DNA of 60,000 nt from Diphasiastrum complanatum (GCA_029204225.1 CM055100.1:46886016-46946015); one strand, 5' to 3'. Positions 31,025 through 41,335 are shown, counted from the stretch's first letter. Translations and numbers: made by a program. Notes: generated by a model from the sequence alone, not told the origin.

Positions 31025-32000
31025 TTGTTACCTTGTAGGCCATCAAAGTACGACGACATTAAAAAATTATTTTTTTCGCCACACGTGGTTGTGTCATGCG
31101 TGGCAAAAATTGTCGTGGTAGTGCCACGCAAACTTGAATCCAAAAAATTTTATAATTTAGAAGATGATGGCTCCATCATCAAGGATATCAAAGGCAATGT
31201 CGTCATCAATAGGATGCATGACCTTGCTCTCAAATATTTTGGCCACAACTTATTCACTCCTTGGGAGCAACAAAACCAAGATGACAAGAATAAGATACTT
31301 GCGCTTTTGAATAGTGAGTTGCCCGAATCAAATAGATTTAGGGAGGTGTGGGCATTAACGAATATGTGTACGCATGTTCATCATAAGCGTCAATCCTTTC
31401 AAAGATATGTAAAAAATGGAAAAAGAAGCTGGGATGCCCCAAATCAAGAATTAATCTCTTGGGCCAATATCACCTTGGCTCAGATGAGAAATCCAATTTA
31501 CAAGCCCAATTTGTAAGTTTTGTTTTTTTAGTTTGATTTTATTATAATTATTTTAGTAATGTTTTTGATTACTAATCATGTTTTGTATCTAAATGATTGT
31601 ATTCATGTTTGTACAACAAAGAGACTTTGGGAGAAAATACACGAATGCCGAATATAAGATTGGGTACCAACAAGGCTACAATGCCTTGGTAGACGATCTT
31701 GCTCAACAAGGCATTCATCCTATGGTAAATTCTTGTTACATTCGTCTCATTTGCTTCTATTATCTAATAATCATTTTTATTAATCTTTCTTGCTTGTTAA
31801 TGAGTTTCATTTACTTTACTTATTGGTTATTAACTTTTGTTATTTTTTGTGATGTGTAGAGAATGTCGGCATCTTATGTAGAGGAGGGGTCGGGTGAAGA
31901 AGCCGATGAAGTGGAAGCGGAAGGGGAAGGGGAGATGTCTGGAAGTGAGAGTGAAGGACAAGCTTCCGCACAAGACTCGGATTCGGACGATGACAATTAA
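31025..32000 (+). CDS. Small spliced gene, possibly plant DNA-transposon associated
   Basis: The first open part runs to 31515, ending NPIYKPN before a GTAAGT donor at 31516. A second exon at about 31610-31722 reads FGRKYTNAEYKIGYQQGYNA and then IHPM. A third begins after TGTGTAG at about 31859 and ends at 31999 with an acidic Ser/Glu/Asp tail (SGSESEGQ...DSDSDDDN). The middle of exon 1 (LFTPWEQQNQDDKNKILALL, then ALTNMCTHVHHKRQSFQRYV) resembles the short domain found in plant Ptta/En/Spm-type transposase ORFs. No catalytic transposase domain is visible. I infer a transposon-derived gene with two introns; the true start is unclear. Confidence 0.4.
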
Positions 32001-32119
32001 GAAGTCTTTGTTTGATTAAAGTTTAATGTTTAATGTTTTTTAATTTACATTTGATGTAGCAAGTAGGAAGAAGAGGGTACACAGAATTCGTTTTCACTGT
32101 GGGTGATTTCGTGGTATGA

Positions 32120-32450
32120 CTGGCGAATTCTAATACTGAAGTTTTGTTGACAGATGAGAAAAATAGTGAAAAAGGTGATTTTCTGACATAAAATAGGCAA
32201 AATCTGTGAGATAGAATTTGCGGAGCTATTGGAGGACTAATCTTTGATAGATCTAGCCTTAGTGAAACCGGCGAATTTTAAGACCAAGATTTGGTTGAAA
32301 AACAATGGATTTTGATAGTATATCAGGGTGTTTTCATAGAATCTGGACAAGATCAAAATTCATGGAGGTGATAAAATAGAAGATCAGGGTCTGCTATGGT
32401 TGCAGACAGACCAACGAATTCTAATATACCTGGTTGGTTGAAAAAAATGT
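32120..32450 (+). repeat. Three ~145-bp spaced copies of a GCGAATTCTAATAC-type unit
   Basis: Similar blocks GCGAATTCTAATACTG (32123), GCGAATTTTAAGACC (32271) and ACGAATTCTAATATACC (32414) are each followed by a TTTGTTG/TTGGTTG string. They lie just 3' of the small spliced gene and could be subterminal repeats of a transposon. Confidence 0.45.
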
Positions 32451-34283
32451 CACTTGGGTCACTTCTTTCAAAGAAAATGCCCAAGTTGACACTTTTGTTG
32501 CTTCCCCCTGGCTTGATAGGTTGCTCCGTAGCTCATTGAGGACCTGGAGAGAAGTCTCGTGCTGTGGTGTGAAGGTAAAAAACAAGCAAGCATACACACA
32601 AATACGGAAGCAATAAAACGAAATGAAAGCTAGGTAGAAAAAATCTTAAAAAGTGACAACAGTGCCAATGTTGGAAGTATTTCTAGTTTATGTGATGGCT
32701 AGATGTACTCACAGGTGTAGTCTAGTGTAGAGAGGATCATCCACCTTTTAAGAACCTACCAAAGCTTTCAAATGAAAATAAACAAACAAAAATGGGAGCA
32801 CCAAAGCTTTCCCAACTGGTGTTTGATACGAAAATAAAACTAGCTTGGCTAAGGCTTTCCAACTAACCAAGATTAACAAAATAATAAGACCTTGCTAAGG
32901 CAATACCTAACTAGCAAGAAGATGAAACTACTTCTAATTTAACATCCAAAAGGGAGATAGAAATAATAGATTGCGGCTAACTAAGCAAATAGCAAATAAG
33001 AACATGCCACAAAATAGAAACCGATGAAAAGGAGGCAAGAGGAGGCCTGAGCACCTTCCCTCAAGCTATGCACCTTTCCAAAGGGAACACAAGTGAAATA
33101 GCAAGATAATCTTAAGAGAGAGCAATTAGCATAATCTCAAAAGTGTTATTTACATGGCAAATACCTCTCCTTTTATGGCAAGGAGGGTCTTCCATAAGTA
33201 TCCACTAACTTATGAGACTATAACTTATTTCTGGCCATTCTAGAACTTCTAGCTTAGGATTTAGAACTTCAAAGTTTCTAACTTAGGAAAACTTAAGACA
33301 AATATTTCTAAGCTTAAGTTTCCTAAGTCTAAGTTCTAAATCTAAGTTTAAGCTATTTTATTATTATTTAAGCTTCTACTCATGGACTTACAAAACACAT
33401 GCCATGGTGGAAGTTTATTGACAGATACTCATATGTGGGCTTACAAAACACATGCCATGGACTTTTATTTATTTCTTTTTATTTTTCTGTGTTAGCACAG
33501 TTACTAACACTCACAAAAGAACAACCCCTACAAGGACTGGAAGTTTTCTCTGAACTTCTACAAGCTCAGATCACCATGCCATTCCATAGTGCCATGAAAT
33601 CATTCATCGGCCTTCAAAGCTATATCCATAGAAGTTTTTAGTTGCCCAATGTCCAAGATGAACAATGAGAATTAGAAGAGATTCCGAAAATTTCTCATAT
33701 TCCTATGAATCGAATGTATTTTATAGCTCTCAAAGATGACAATACTTGAGGTGATGTAACAGTTCGACCAAGGTTACCAAAAACAAAAAACTTGTCTTTC
33801 AAATGAGAAATGAGATTGGATCAAAATCAAAAGATCGCATGTGTTAGCATTTCAGAGGTAGATTGTCACATCCATTCCTGGCAAGGTACTACAAGAGCAA
33901 GAGGAAAGGATGAGACATATTGATCAAGCAAACTTGTACATCAAGAGAAAAAAAAACGACAGAGTTGGGAAGAAAGAAAAAGGAAGAACTCTAGAGGTAA
34001 GAATAAAGAAAAACTTTGTGTCAAATTTCCATTTCAATTTGAATAAATAAAAAAATGTATAGTTTTAGATATTCAACTTCTGCTATTTTCCACAGTCGTT
34101 GCAAGGATGAGATTAGCAAATATGTTCTTCAATAGAGCATGGATGCTAGACGTAGAAAAGAACTTTGGGTAAAACTTTTTGTTCATGATCTATGGGTAAA
34201 ATTTTGGTAATTCAAAATAAATACAAAAGCTATATAATAAATCTTAGTGCAGCTCTGCTCATCAATGATGTATTTGAGGTGGA
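32451..34283. other. AT-rich non-coding stretch with a palindrome
   Basis: No gene is seen. It contains the palindrome at 33251-33354 (listed separately) and a direct repeat of ACTTACAAAACACATGCCATGG-like text at about 33388 and 33440. Confidence 0.4.
33251..33354. repeat. ~100-bp imperfect palindrome
   Basis: AGCTTAGGATTTAGAACTT...GGAAAACTTAAG on the left pairs with CTTAAGTTTCCTAAG...AAATCTAAGTTTAAGCT on the right around a short AT-rich loop. It could fold as a long hairpin and may be a foldback MITE. Confidence 0.65.
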
Positions 34284-34479
34284 TTGACAGGAGAAGGAGA
34301 GAGAACATATGAGGTGGGCGGAGTGCGGGTGTGCTCCCTAATGGTTAAAAGCAAGTTGTTTGGGCAAGAGGCCGATGGTTTAAGTGCTCGGGGGAGATGG
34401 GCGGGTGGATTTTGCCATGTGACAAAAAAGGGCGAGAGAGTGTTAAAAAAAGATATGCTCTTGTCCTTAAAAGCCTTAG

Positions 34480-34874
34480 TTTTTTTTTGTTTGGGGGGGG
34501 GGGGATTTCTTTCTTGATGGGGACTTTTTTTGTATCTTTTTTTTAAAAAAAAAAACTTAATTTATGGGGAGCCAAAAAGCCCTTTCACTTTTTGTGTTTT
34601 ATGGAGAGTGGGGGTTCACATTTTTAAGTGGATTTACATTCATATTTTTTTATGAGAGGTTTACATTTAAGAAAAAGTATATGTGTGAGTGTGTGTGTGT
34701 GTGGGGGGGGGTAAATATTGGTATATTTACTTTTAATGGAATGGAGGCACCCCCTTGTTTATATATCTATACACACACACATTTTAACCTTCTTCATTTT
34801 TTTTAGGGGCATGGAGGGACCTCCCTCCCTCTATGGGTGGTTGGTTGGCTTGTGGAGAGAGAGAGAGAGAGAGT

Positions 34875-34935
<61 letters not shown>

Positions 34936-35128
34936 GGGGTCCGTGGGAAAGAGAGAAGAAAAAAAAAGGACTTTAGACTCCATACTTCATACAATATATC
35001 TCATCCACAAAAGATTTTTTATATGGAGATGTGTGTGTGTACACACGCGCATGCATGTGCGTGCACACACACACAACCGTTGTGTCGGGGTTCACACACA
35101 CACAACGAACACGTGCATATGCACGCAC

Positions 35129-35174
<46 letters not shown>

Positions 35175-35260
35175 TCACTCACTCACTCACACGTGTGCGT
35201 GTGCGTGTGCATGCACATTTTTTCCAAATCCCCCTCCCCCCCCCCCCCTCCCTATTTTTC
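34480..35260. repeat. Microsatellite cluster: G12, (GT)n, (GA)n, (CA)n, (TCAC)n, C-run
   Basis: G12 lies at 34493-34504, a GT/G tract at about 34687-34709, and (GA)n with a GTGA interruption at about 34855-34933. (CA)n is at about 35131-35170, (TCAC)n at 35171-35192 and a C-rich run at about 35234-35250. Every open frame here is low-complexity translation of these repeats. Confidence 0.85.
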
Positions 35261-35344
35261 TCTTTTAATTGTCTCTTTTACTCTTTTCACCCCATCCCCT
35301 CTTTTTTTTTTAGTTGTGCATTTTTGGCCCATGGATAAAAGCTT

Positions 35345-35841
35345 GTGGGTAACGATTTAGGAGTTAAAGCTAGTGAGTTTGGGCTTGTGGTTAAGCATTC
35401 CTAAAAATGGCGGGCCAAGATAGGAATTTGAAGGATTGAAATAAAAAAAAAACCAGTTTAAAGTAGTCAAGAAAATTTTTATGTTCACGATTTATGGGTA
35501 AAACTTTGATAATTTAAAATAAATAAGAAAGCCAAGTGATAAAGATTATTGGCTAAAGTTTAAAGTACATTGAAGTGTGTGAAGAAAATAAAACCTTAAC
35601 TTCAAACTTTAAGTATTTGAATTTAGTAAGTGGGAGGGAGGGGGTGAGGAATCTTTTTGGAGTCCACCCCTCAATGCACACAATGTGCAAATGTATGGGG
35701 ATATGCACATTCCCCATACATGCATCCTCCTCCCCAAGTTTTTAGTTAGAAAAAGCTCATGCATGGGTGAGGGGAGGAGGATGCATGGGTGCACCCTTAC
35801 ACATGCGCAAAACCGTACATAAGTTTAAATATATATGTAGA
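35345..35841 (+). repeat. Repeat family R, plus copy, with a perfect 17-bp stem
   Basis: This segment recurs as the reverse complement at about 39957-40490, with a partial forward copy at about 39735-39905 and another at 41125-41285. It holds a strong inverted repeat: CATGCATCCTCCTCCCC (35719-35735) and GGGGAGGAGGATGCATG (35771-35787), with a 35-nt loop. Confidence 0.75.
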
Positions 35842-35870
35842 CTAATAAAGAGTGTCCGTCGTTGATGGGC
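35842..35870 (-). mobile_element. Helitron-like 3' terminus (degenerate)
   Basis: CTAA followed by T at 35842-35846 and an imperfect hairpin GTCCGTC-GTT-GATGGGC (35854-35870) place the element to the right, on the minus strand. It matches the clearer termini at 36366 and 56558. The CTRR end with a nearby GC-rich hairpin is the Helitron signature. Confidence 0.55.
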
Positions 35871-36019
35871 AATGGACGACTGATGGTCGTGGCCGATGGT
35901 TGCTGATGGTCGTTGACAGGTGGCCGATGTATGTGTGTGTATGTACGTGAGTGCATGTGTTATCTGTGTATGTGGATTTGTGTATATGGTTTGTGCTTAA
36001 TGGTGTGTGTGATTTAATG

Positions 36020-36050
<31 letters not shown>

Positions 36051-36310
36051 CATGTGTGATTTATGTGGCTGATGATGTCTGCATGTGTGCATGAGTGTGC
36101 ATGTGCATTTCTATGTGTATACTGAATTGCTTGTAGCCCGATTTGTTGATGTGGTCTCGTCTCGACATGCAGCACTGGATGGAACAAACGACATGCAAGA
36201 CGGAGCCTATTGCGATACTGGACCACTTCTTGAAAATGCCAAAAAGTAAACGACCGACTTTATCAGCACACCAAGTAGGTTGTTGCAAGTATGGAAATGC
36301 AATGCAACTA

Positions 36311-36311
<1 letters not shown>

Positions 36312-36365
<54 letters not shown>
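36312..36365. repeat. (AT)n microsatellite abutting Helitron-like end
   Basis: An uninterrupted AT repeat ends one base before CTAG. The same arrangement occurs at 56530-56557, and both share GCAACTATGATATATA on the left. Confidence 0.9.
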
Positions 36366-36366
<1 letters not shown>

Positions 36367-36394
36367 TAGTTGTGAGTGCCCGTCGTTGACGGGC
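36366..36394 (-). mobile_element. Helitron-like 3' terminus with perfect hairpin
   Basis: CTAG (36366-36369) precedes T. Nine bases on is the perfect hairpin GCCCGTC-GTT-GACGGGC (36378-36394). The element body lies to the right on the minus strand and continues through AATGGAGATCGATCTAGG, shared with 56586 onward, into the minisatellite. Confidence 0.75.
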
Positions 36395-36469
36395 AATGGA
36401 GATCGATCTAGGTGGCGGTCTATGATTTGGATGATGGCCGATCTCGCACATCTCGCATCTCGAATATCT

Positions 36470-36796
36470 AACATTCGAGTCTTTGGAAAAATTCGAGTCT
36501 TCGGAAAAATTCGAGTCTTCAAAAAAATTCTACTTTTTGAAAAAATTCTAGTCTTCGAAAAAATTCGAGTCTTTGGAAAAAAAAAATCGAGTCTTTTGAA
36601 AAATTTGACTTGACAGTACAAAGAGTCATTCAATCCTTTGGAAAAATTTGAGTTGACAGTTTGATCCTTCAAAAAAATTTGAGTATTTGGAAAAATTTGA
36701 TCCTTTAAAACACGAGTCATTGAAAAAATTGAATTTTCAAAAAAATTCGAGTCATTAAGAAAAATTCGATACATTGGAAACATTCAAGTCTTAGGA
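36470..36796 (+). repeat. Minisatellite, ~16-19-bp unit TTCGAGTC-TTTGGAAAAA
   Basis: Degenerate units with the core ATTCGAGTC(T/A)TTGGAAAA repeat head to tail. The same array is in reverse orientation at about 40490-40745, and a much longer version is at about 56660-57560. Open frames here translate to monotonous KIRVFEK or IFSKTR peptides and are not genes. Confidence 0.88.
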
Positions 36797-37020
36797 TGTT
36801 GTCCACAACTTTGACATAGCCTTTGGGAAGATGATAGTGACACCATAGACTATGGATTTGCTGCTAAAAGCCTGTTCTCCACATCAATATCTACTTGGGC
36901 ATCAACCATTCGATCTCAAATCTCGAATTTGCACTTTCTGACAAAAAGCTTTCAGACAGGCAGAAAGTAAAGGTCAAGCCTGTTCGGAAGATCTCCTTTA
37001 CAGAGAGGGCTCTTTCATTT

Positions 37021-37102
37021 AATGGGGTTGGCTCAACTGGTTAGCTTGGCATCCAAAGTTTCTTTGGTCCCAGGTTCGAGCCTCCCCTTGGAAACCAAGA
37101 AG
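37021..37102 (+). mobile_element. tRNA-derived SINE-like insertion with 5-bp TSD
   Basis: An 82-bp insert absent from copy B. It has a pol III box A-like TGGCTCAACTGGTTAGC and a box B GGTTCGAGCC, like a tRNA-derived SINE head. It is flanked by the direct repeat CATTT (37016-37020 and 37103-37107), and the empty site in copy B (58035) reads CATTT once. Confidence 0.8.
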
Positions 37103-37635
37103 CATTTTTGGCACATATACATGGTTTCATAACATTGGACTCAAAACTATTTCCTCTTCAGCACTTTTACCGATTGTACAATTGAGAAATAGTTGTGTTT
37201 AGAATGGGCCTAAAGGAGATCCTAATATAGGTTGCCTCAGGGACTTGCAGGAAGCTTTTCACAATCCCTTCCAAAGGGTCTTATATGGTTGTCCATGTTC
37301 AGGAGTCTACATTCAAGGTCAAATATAAAAAAGTTGCACAGGCCTTGAGTTTAACAATGTGGGTTTTTCCTTGGTGATCATAATGTTGCATAATAAATTG
37401 ATCCAGCTATCATTGTATAGCTATTGCCATACTTACATGAATTGATTTGTTGAGATTAAAATGTGAGCCTAAAAGTCCATGCATGCTGCGTTTACGGATC
37501 TTGCATGTCCTCCATTTGTTTTTAGTAAAATACTATTTTGTTAAAAAAAATTTTACTCTACACCTATAAACTTGCAAAATAAAATCTTATGTGAGCATAT
37601 GGTACCTAATTGGAGGTGTGTGCGCACCATGCAAG

Positions 37636-37637
<2 letters not shown>

Positions 37638-37718
<81 letters not shown>
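37638..37718. repeat. (GA)n microsatellite, copy A
   Basis: About 81 bp of GA. The matching tract in copy B (58573-58675) is about 103 bp. Confidence 0.93.
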
Positions 37719-37720
<2 letters not shown>

Positions 37721-37729
37721 AAATGTAGT

Positions 37730-37930
37730 AAATGGAATCAAGCAACATGAGCAATGTGCCAAATCAAATGAGTGAGTAGAGAGGGGGAGTTGCTGAGTCC
37801 CAAGCATTGCAACAAATGCTGGGATTCTGCGATCCAATGCAAATTTTATTTGTGCTTTATGTGAATCCCATGGAGCGAAAGAGAATTTAAGGACCTCTTT
37901 TCTTAATAGATATGTTCCAAAACTTGCTAC
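37730..37930 (-). pseudogene. Exon fragment of a plant PMT-type methyltransferase, copy A
   Basis: 67 codons read VASFGTYLLRKEVLKFSFAP, then DSHKAQIKFALDR, LGTQQLPLST, FDLAHCSCCLIPF. This is the S-adenosylmethionine-binding region of plant putative methyltransferases (DUF248/PMT, Golgi pectin-methyltransferase-like). The exon starts directly after a splice acceptor TTGCAG; in the family the preceding residues would complete the DVGCG motif. It ends at a short AT stretch and the GA repeat with no splice donor. Neighbouring exons (the rest of about 600 residues) are not seen. I infer a captured gene fragment rather than a working gene. Confidence 0.78.
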
Positions 37931-38094
37931 CTGCAATCAAAAAATAGGACTTCAGAGTATGTTTCCAATTGATTCATAATATGATCAAACATACTAAATG
38001 AACACATATTGTGAAATTCCATCCTTTGGATCCAGCCACATTACTCAAGACTGTTGTCAGGATTGCCAGCTTTGAAACACAGATTGCTGCCATG

Positions 38095-38403
38095 CTAATG
38101 TGCACTCCTGCACCCTAAGTAGCAAATTTTAGTGGCCAACAGCTGTAAACTTATTGGAAAAAAAAGTTCTTTGACCTTTGGTTCCTCAATCCCACATACA
38201 ACCCAATTGATAATGGCTTTCCTATATTGTCCAATACGATGAGCTTCGGAGATAACTTTGCCTGAGAAGGGATTGACTAATTTAGTAAAGGCTTTTGGCT
38301 CCGCAACCACTCCGGGATATAACCCTTTCCATAAAGCAACAACCTTAGCTACAAACATTCCATCAGAGAGCAGTGTTGGGCATAGCTCAAAGAAATGACA
38401 CAT
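38095..38403 (-). pseudogene. Open frame shared by both duplicate copies, unrecognised
   Basis: 103 codons including DGMFVAKVVALWKGLYPGVV, PKAFTKLVNPFSGKVISEAH, RKAIINWVVCGIEEPKV. In copy B the same protein is split by a frameshift (59052-59267 and 59108-59299). It looks like real protein sequence in composition, but I cannot assign a family. It may be another captured exon from a host gene. Confidence 0.4.
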
Positions 38404-39118
38404 TGGCTAGCATTGGATCAATAAGTCAGCAACCATTAGAATGTAAAAGATTGCTCAAGCAATACTCTAGAGACTCGCCCAGGTAGCACTCTGCTTACCA
38501 AGCTCAAATTCAGAATCTGATGTAGTTCGATCCTGGAAATGTGCTCAAACAACACTCATTGTTATTAGAACTTGCTCAGAGCATATTGCTCTCACAAAGC
38601 TGTTTCCTATCGGCAACATTGAGACTTTTTCAGTGTACTTCAGAGGCAACACTCAGAAATTTGCTGAACAATGGTTGATAGACATGAAGACTCCTCATGT
38701 ATCAGCAATTAAGGTGAATTCAATGAGCACCGCGCTTAGAGTCAACATAACAATATCTATGAGCTTCTACTCAGAACCAGCATAAATCATCGCACAAACA
38801 GAGTGAGGAATAATGGAGGGTCCGCAATCAAAATGTAGCAATCAGCACTCAGTTTCCAGTAGGAAATTGATTTATCTATGTCCCATGTCTACCACAAAGA
38901 TTATAGGAAAAAACAGTGCTCTCAGATACTCTTGAGAATGCACCCAACAACTGTCTCGAGAGTGATCAGATATCTGTCTCAGAATTGAGTATTAGGACTA
39001 CGTTCATGCATGTCTCAAGGAAGGAAGCAATGTTTGGCTCAGCAGAGGTGTAATTAGCTCAACGATGGTCTCTGACTTCCCTGGCTCTCACTGACTACCA
39101 TTCAAATTCAACGATGGA

Positions 39119-39734
39119 GCTGCAAGCACAATGAAATGGCTCTTCATGCTTAACAATGGAATCTCGAACCCCTCTCTATTCCGCAATCTTCCTCACCTGC
39201 ATATCCCTCCATTGTGTCTTTATCTTCTTCTTGAACTCCCAACACCTCATCGTTCTGTTTATACATATCTTGCTGTCCTGTAGAAAAGTTCTGTTCATCT
39301 GCTTCCAAACAAACAGGCTACGCCTGTTTGTTGGCCAACCATGCCACAACTTTCAAACCCTAAATAAGAAGGCCCATTTTGAGCAGAGCACTTACAATTC
39401 TGAGCCAAATACTATTCTACTTTGCTATCTGCCACAGGCTTTAGAATATCATCATCCTTAGGGTTATCAGGATTTTGTTGCAGCGGGTGCTTCTGTTGTT
39501 GTTGCTGCCAAGGGAGGAACTCAATCACTATGCTGCCAAAACTTCTCTTTTTTGTGCCTCAGCTGAAGCGCTCTTCCTATGTTGGAAAGAAGATCTTGAG
39601 AGACGGAAGAAAGGAGAGATGGATCATGGAGAGAGAGAGAAGGAGAGACAAAGAGAGGGAGGGAGAGAGACAAAGAGAGGGAGGGAGAGGGGGAGAGAGA
39701 CATTTGAATTTTGAATTGGGAGGTGGGATCAAGG
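39119..39734. other. No clear gene; GA-rich at 39620-39705
   Basis: Open frames exist on both strands but none has a recognisable domain. From about 39620 the plus strand is AGAGAGAAGGAGAGACAA-type purine-rich sequence. Confidence 0.4.
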
Positions 39735-39904
39735 GGAGGTGCAATATGCATGCATGGGGAGGGGGCCCATACATGGGGAGGAGGCCCCATACATGCATCC
39801 TCCTCCTCAAGTGTTTTAGTTAAAAAAAGCTCATGCATCCGTGAGGGGAGGAGGATGCACATACACATGCGCAAAAATGTACATAAGTTTAAATATATAT
39901 ATAG

Positions 39905-39956
<52 letters not shown>

Positions 39957-40490
39957 CTATATATTTATTTAAACTTATGTACAGTTTTTCGCATGTGTAT
40001 GGGTTCACCCATGCATCATTCTCTCCTCACCCATGCATACACATTTTTTGAACTAAATACAATGGGGAGTAGGATGCATGTATGGGGAAAATGATGCATC
40101 GCCCTCCTCCCCATGCATTTATCTAAGGGCCCCCCATACATTTGCACATCGTGTGCACTGAGGGGTGGGCCCCAAAAAGATTTCCCACCCTCTCCCTCCC
40201 AATCACTAAATTCAAATATCTTTCTCTATATTCAAATATTTGAAGTTTGGGGTTAAAGTTTCATTTTCTTCACATACTTCAATGTGCTTTAAACTTTAGC
40301 CAATAATCTTTATTACGGGGCTTTCTTATTTATTTTGAATTACCAAAGTTTTACCCATAAATCATGAACATAAAATTTCTTTTGACTACCTAAAACTGTT
40401 TTTTTTTTTTTCAATCCTTCAAATCCCTATCTTGGCCCACCATTTTCATGAATGTTTAACCACAAGCCCAAACTCACTAGCTTTAACTCC
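39735..40490. repeat. Inverted pair of repeat R around a (CA)n tract
   Basis: A forward partial copy of R (about 39735-39905, with the CATCCTCCTCCTC/GAGGAGGATGC stem) ends in AAGTTTAAATATATATA. Then (CA)n runs at about 39907-39955, followed by the same end in reverse (TATTTAAACTTATGTAC) and a long reverse copy of R to about 40490. The unit is thus a large palindrome with the microsatellite at its centre. Confidence 0.75.
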
Positions 40491-40745
40491 AAAGGATCGA
40501 ATTTTTCCAAAGACTCCAATTTTTTCTAAGGATCGCAAACTGTCAGCTCGAATTTTTCCGAAGGGTCAAAGGACCCTTTGTACTGTCAAGTTGAATTTTT
40601 AGAAAGACTCGAATTTTTTGAAAGACTTAATTTTTTTTTTCCAAACACTCGAATTTTTCCAAAGACTAGAATTTTTTCGAAGATTCGAATTTTTTCGAAG
40701 GCTCGAATTTTTCCAAGGACATTAATTTTTCCAAAGACTCAAATG
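40490..40745 (-). repeat. Minisatellite, reverse orientation
   Basis: The reverse complement of the GAGTCTTTGGAAAAATTC units (GAATTTTTCCAAAGACTC here), leading into the Helitron-like end at 40848. This is the same order, inverted, as at 36366-36796. Confidence 0.85.
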
Positions 40746-40822
40746 TTTGATATTCGAAATGCGAGATGTGCGAAATTGGCCATCATCCAAATCATCGACC
40801 ACCACTTAGATCGGCCTCCATT

Positions 40823-40851
40823 GCCCGTCAATGATGGGCACTCTTTACTAG
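40823..40851 (+). mobile_element. Helitron-like 3' terminus, plus orientation
   Basis: Hairpin GCCCGTC-AAT-GATGGGC (40823-40839, one G-T wobble), then ACTCTTTA and CTAG (40848-40851) before T. The element body, including the reversed minisatellite, lies to the left. Confidence 0.7.
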
Positions 40852-40869
40852 TATATATGTATATCCATT

Positions 40870-40898
40870 GCCCGTCAACGATAGGCACTCTTTACTAG
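40870..40898 (+). mobile_element. Second tandem Helitron-like 3' terminus
   Basis: GCCCGTC-AAC-GATAGGC (40870-40886) and CTAG (40895-40898) repeat the same end 47 bp after the first. Only about 35 bp of element precedes it. Confidence 0.62.
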
Positions 40899-40910
40899 TA
40901 TACATATATA

Positions 40911-40939
40911 CTAGTAAAGAGTGCCCATCGTTGACGGGC
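40911..40939 (-). mobile_element. Third Helitron-like 3' terminus, opposite orientation
   Basis: CTAG (40911-40914), then hairpin GCCCATC-GTT-GACGGGC (40923-40939), read on the minus strand. It faces the previous end across TATACATATATA. To the right only GTGGAGGCCGATCT matches the other copies. Confidence 0.62.
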
Positions 40940-41119
40940 AGTGGAGGCCGATCTTCATAGAAATGCATTTTTATTTCAACCTTTCTCGTGGAAAGTTTGA
41001 TAGTTTAAAAAATCCTTAGAACACCTTTTAAATTTTTGATAATGAAAGTCTCATTTGTTTAACACCTTTCACCATGAAAGTACATACATACATTTCAAAA
41101 CACTATGTGTGTTGGTAAA

Positions 41120-41281
41120 GGATAATTTGATTTGGAGTGGGCCCCTTAGATGCATGCATGGGGAGGAGGGCCATGCATCCTTTTCCCCATACATGTATCC
41201 TCCTCCCCAAGTTTTCTAGTTACAAACTCTCATGCATGGGTGAGGGGAGGAGCATGCATGGTGCACCCATTATGTTGGTTC

Positions 41282-41335
<54 letters not shown>
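41120..41335 (+). repeat. Partial repeat R and (AT)n tract
   Basis: GGGGAGGAGGGCC, CATGTATCCTCCTCCCCAAG and GTGAGGGGAGGAGCATGCATGG match repeat R. An (AT)n run follows at about 41286-41335. Confidence 0.7.

Larger units (their letters stand above)
36798..39118. repeat. Duplicated segment, copy A
   Basis: From TTGTCCACAACTTTGACATAGCC onward the sequence matches 57815-60000 in the same orientation and closely by eye. Copy A has a SINE insertion and a shorter GA tract; copy B has a deletion with telomere-like filler. The segment follows the Helitron-like end and minisatellite in both places, so it probably belongs to the same mobile unit. Copy B runs off the window, so the far end is unknown. 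Confidence 0.88.

Noticed and set aside
34837-35360. Overlapping open frames of 100-150 codons on both strands
   Set aside because: They translate (GA)n, (CA)n and (TCAC)n repeats (ER, HT, SL runs) and are open only because the repeats lack stops.
36061-36783. 240-codon minus-strand frame rich in KTRIFSK/IFPKTRI
   Set aside because: It is translation of the minisatellite plus an (AT)n tract (YIYIYI); the same monotony appears in all frames at 40.6 and 56.5-57.5 kb.
37021-37102. Functional tRNA gene
   Set aside because: Box A and box B are present but I could not fold a convincing anticodon arm and acceptor stem; flanking CATTT repeats point to a SINE-type insertion.
37553-37936. Whole 127-codon frame as one protein with a Ser-Leu tail
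   Set aside because: Only 37730-37930 resembles a protein; the SLSLSL tail is the (GA)n repeat read on the minus strand.
40895-40914. CTAGTATACATATATACTAG as a stand-alone palindromic regulatory site
   Set aside because: It is explained by two Helitron-like ends facing each other across an AT-rich spacer.
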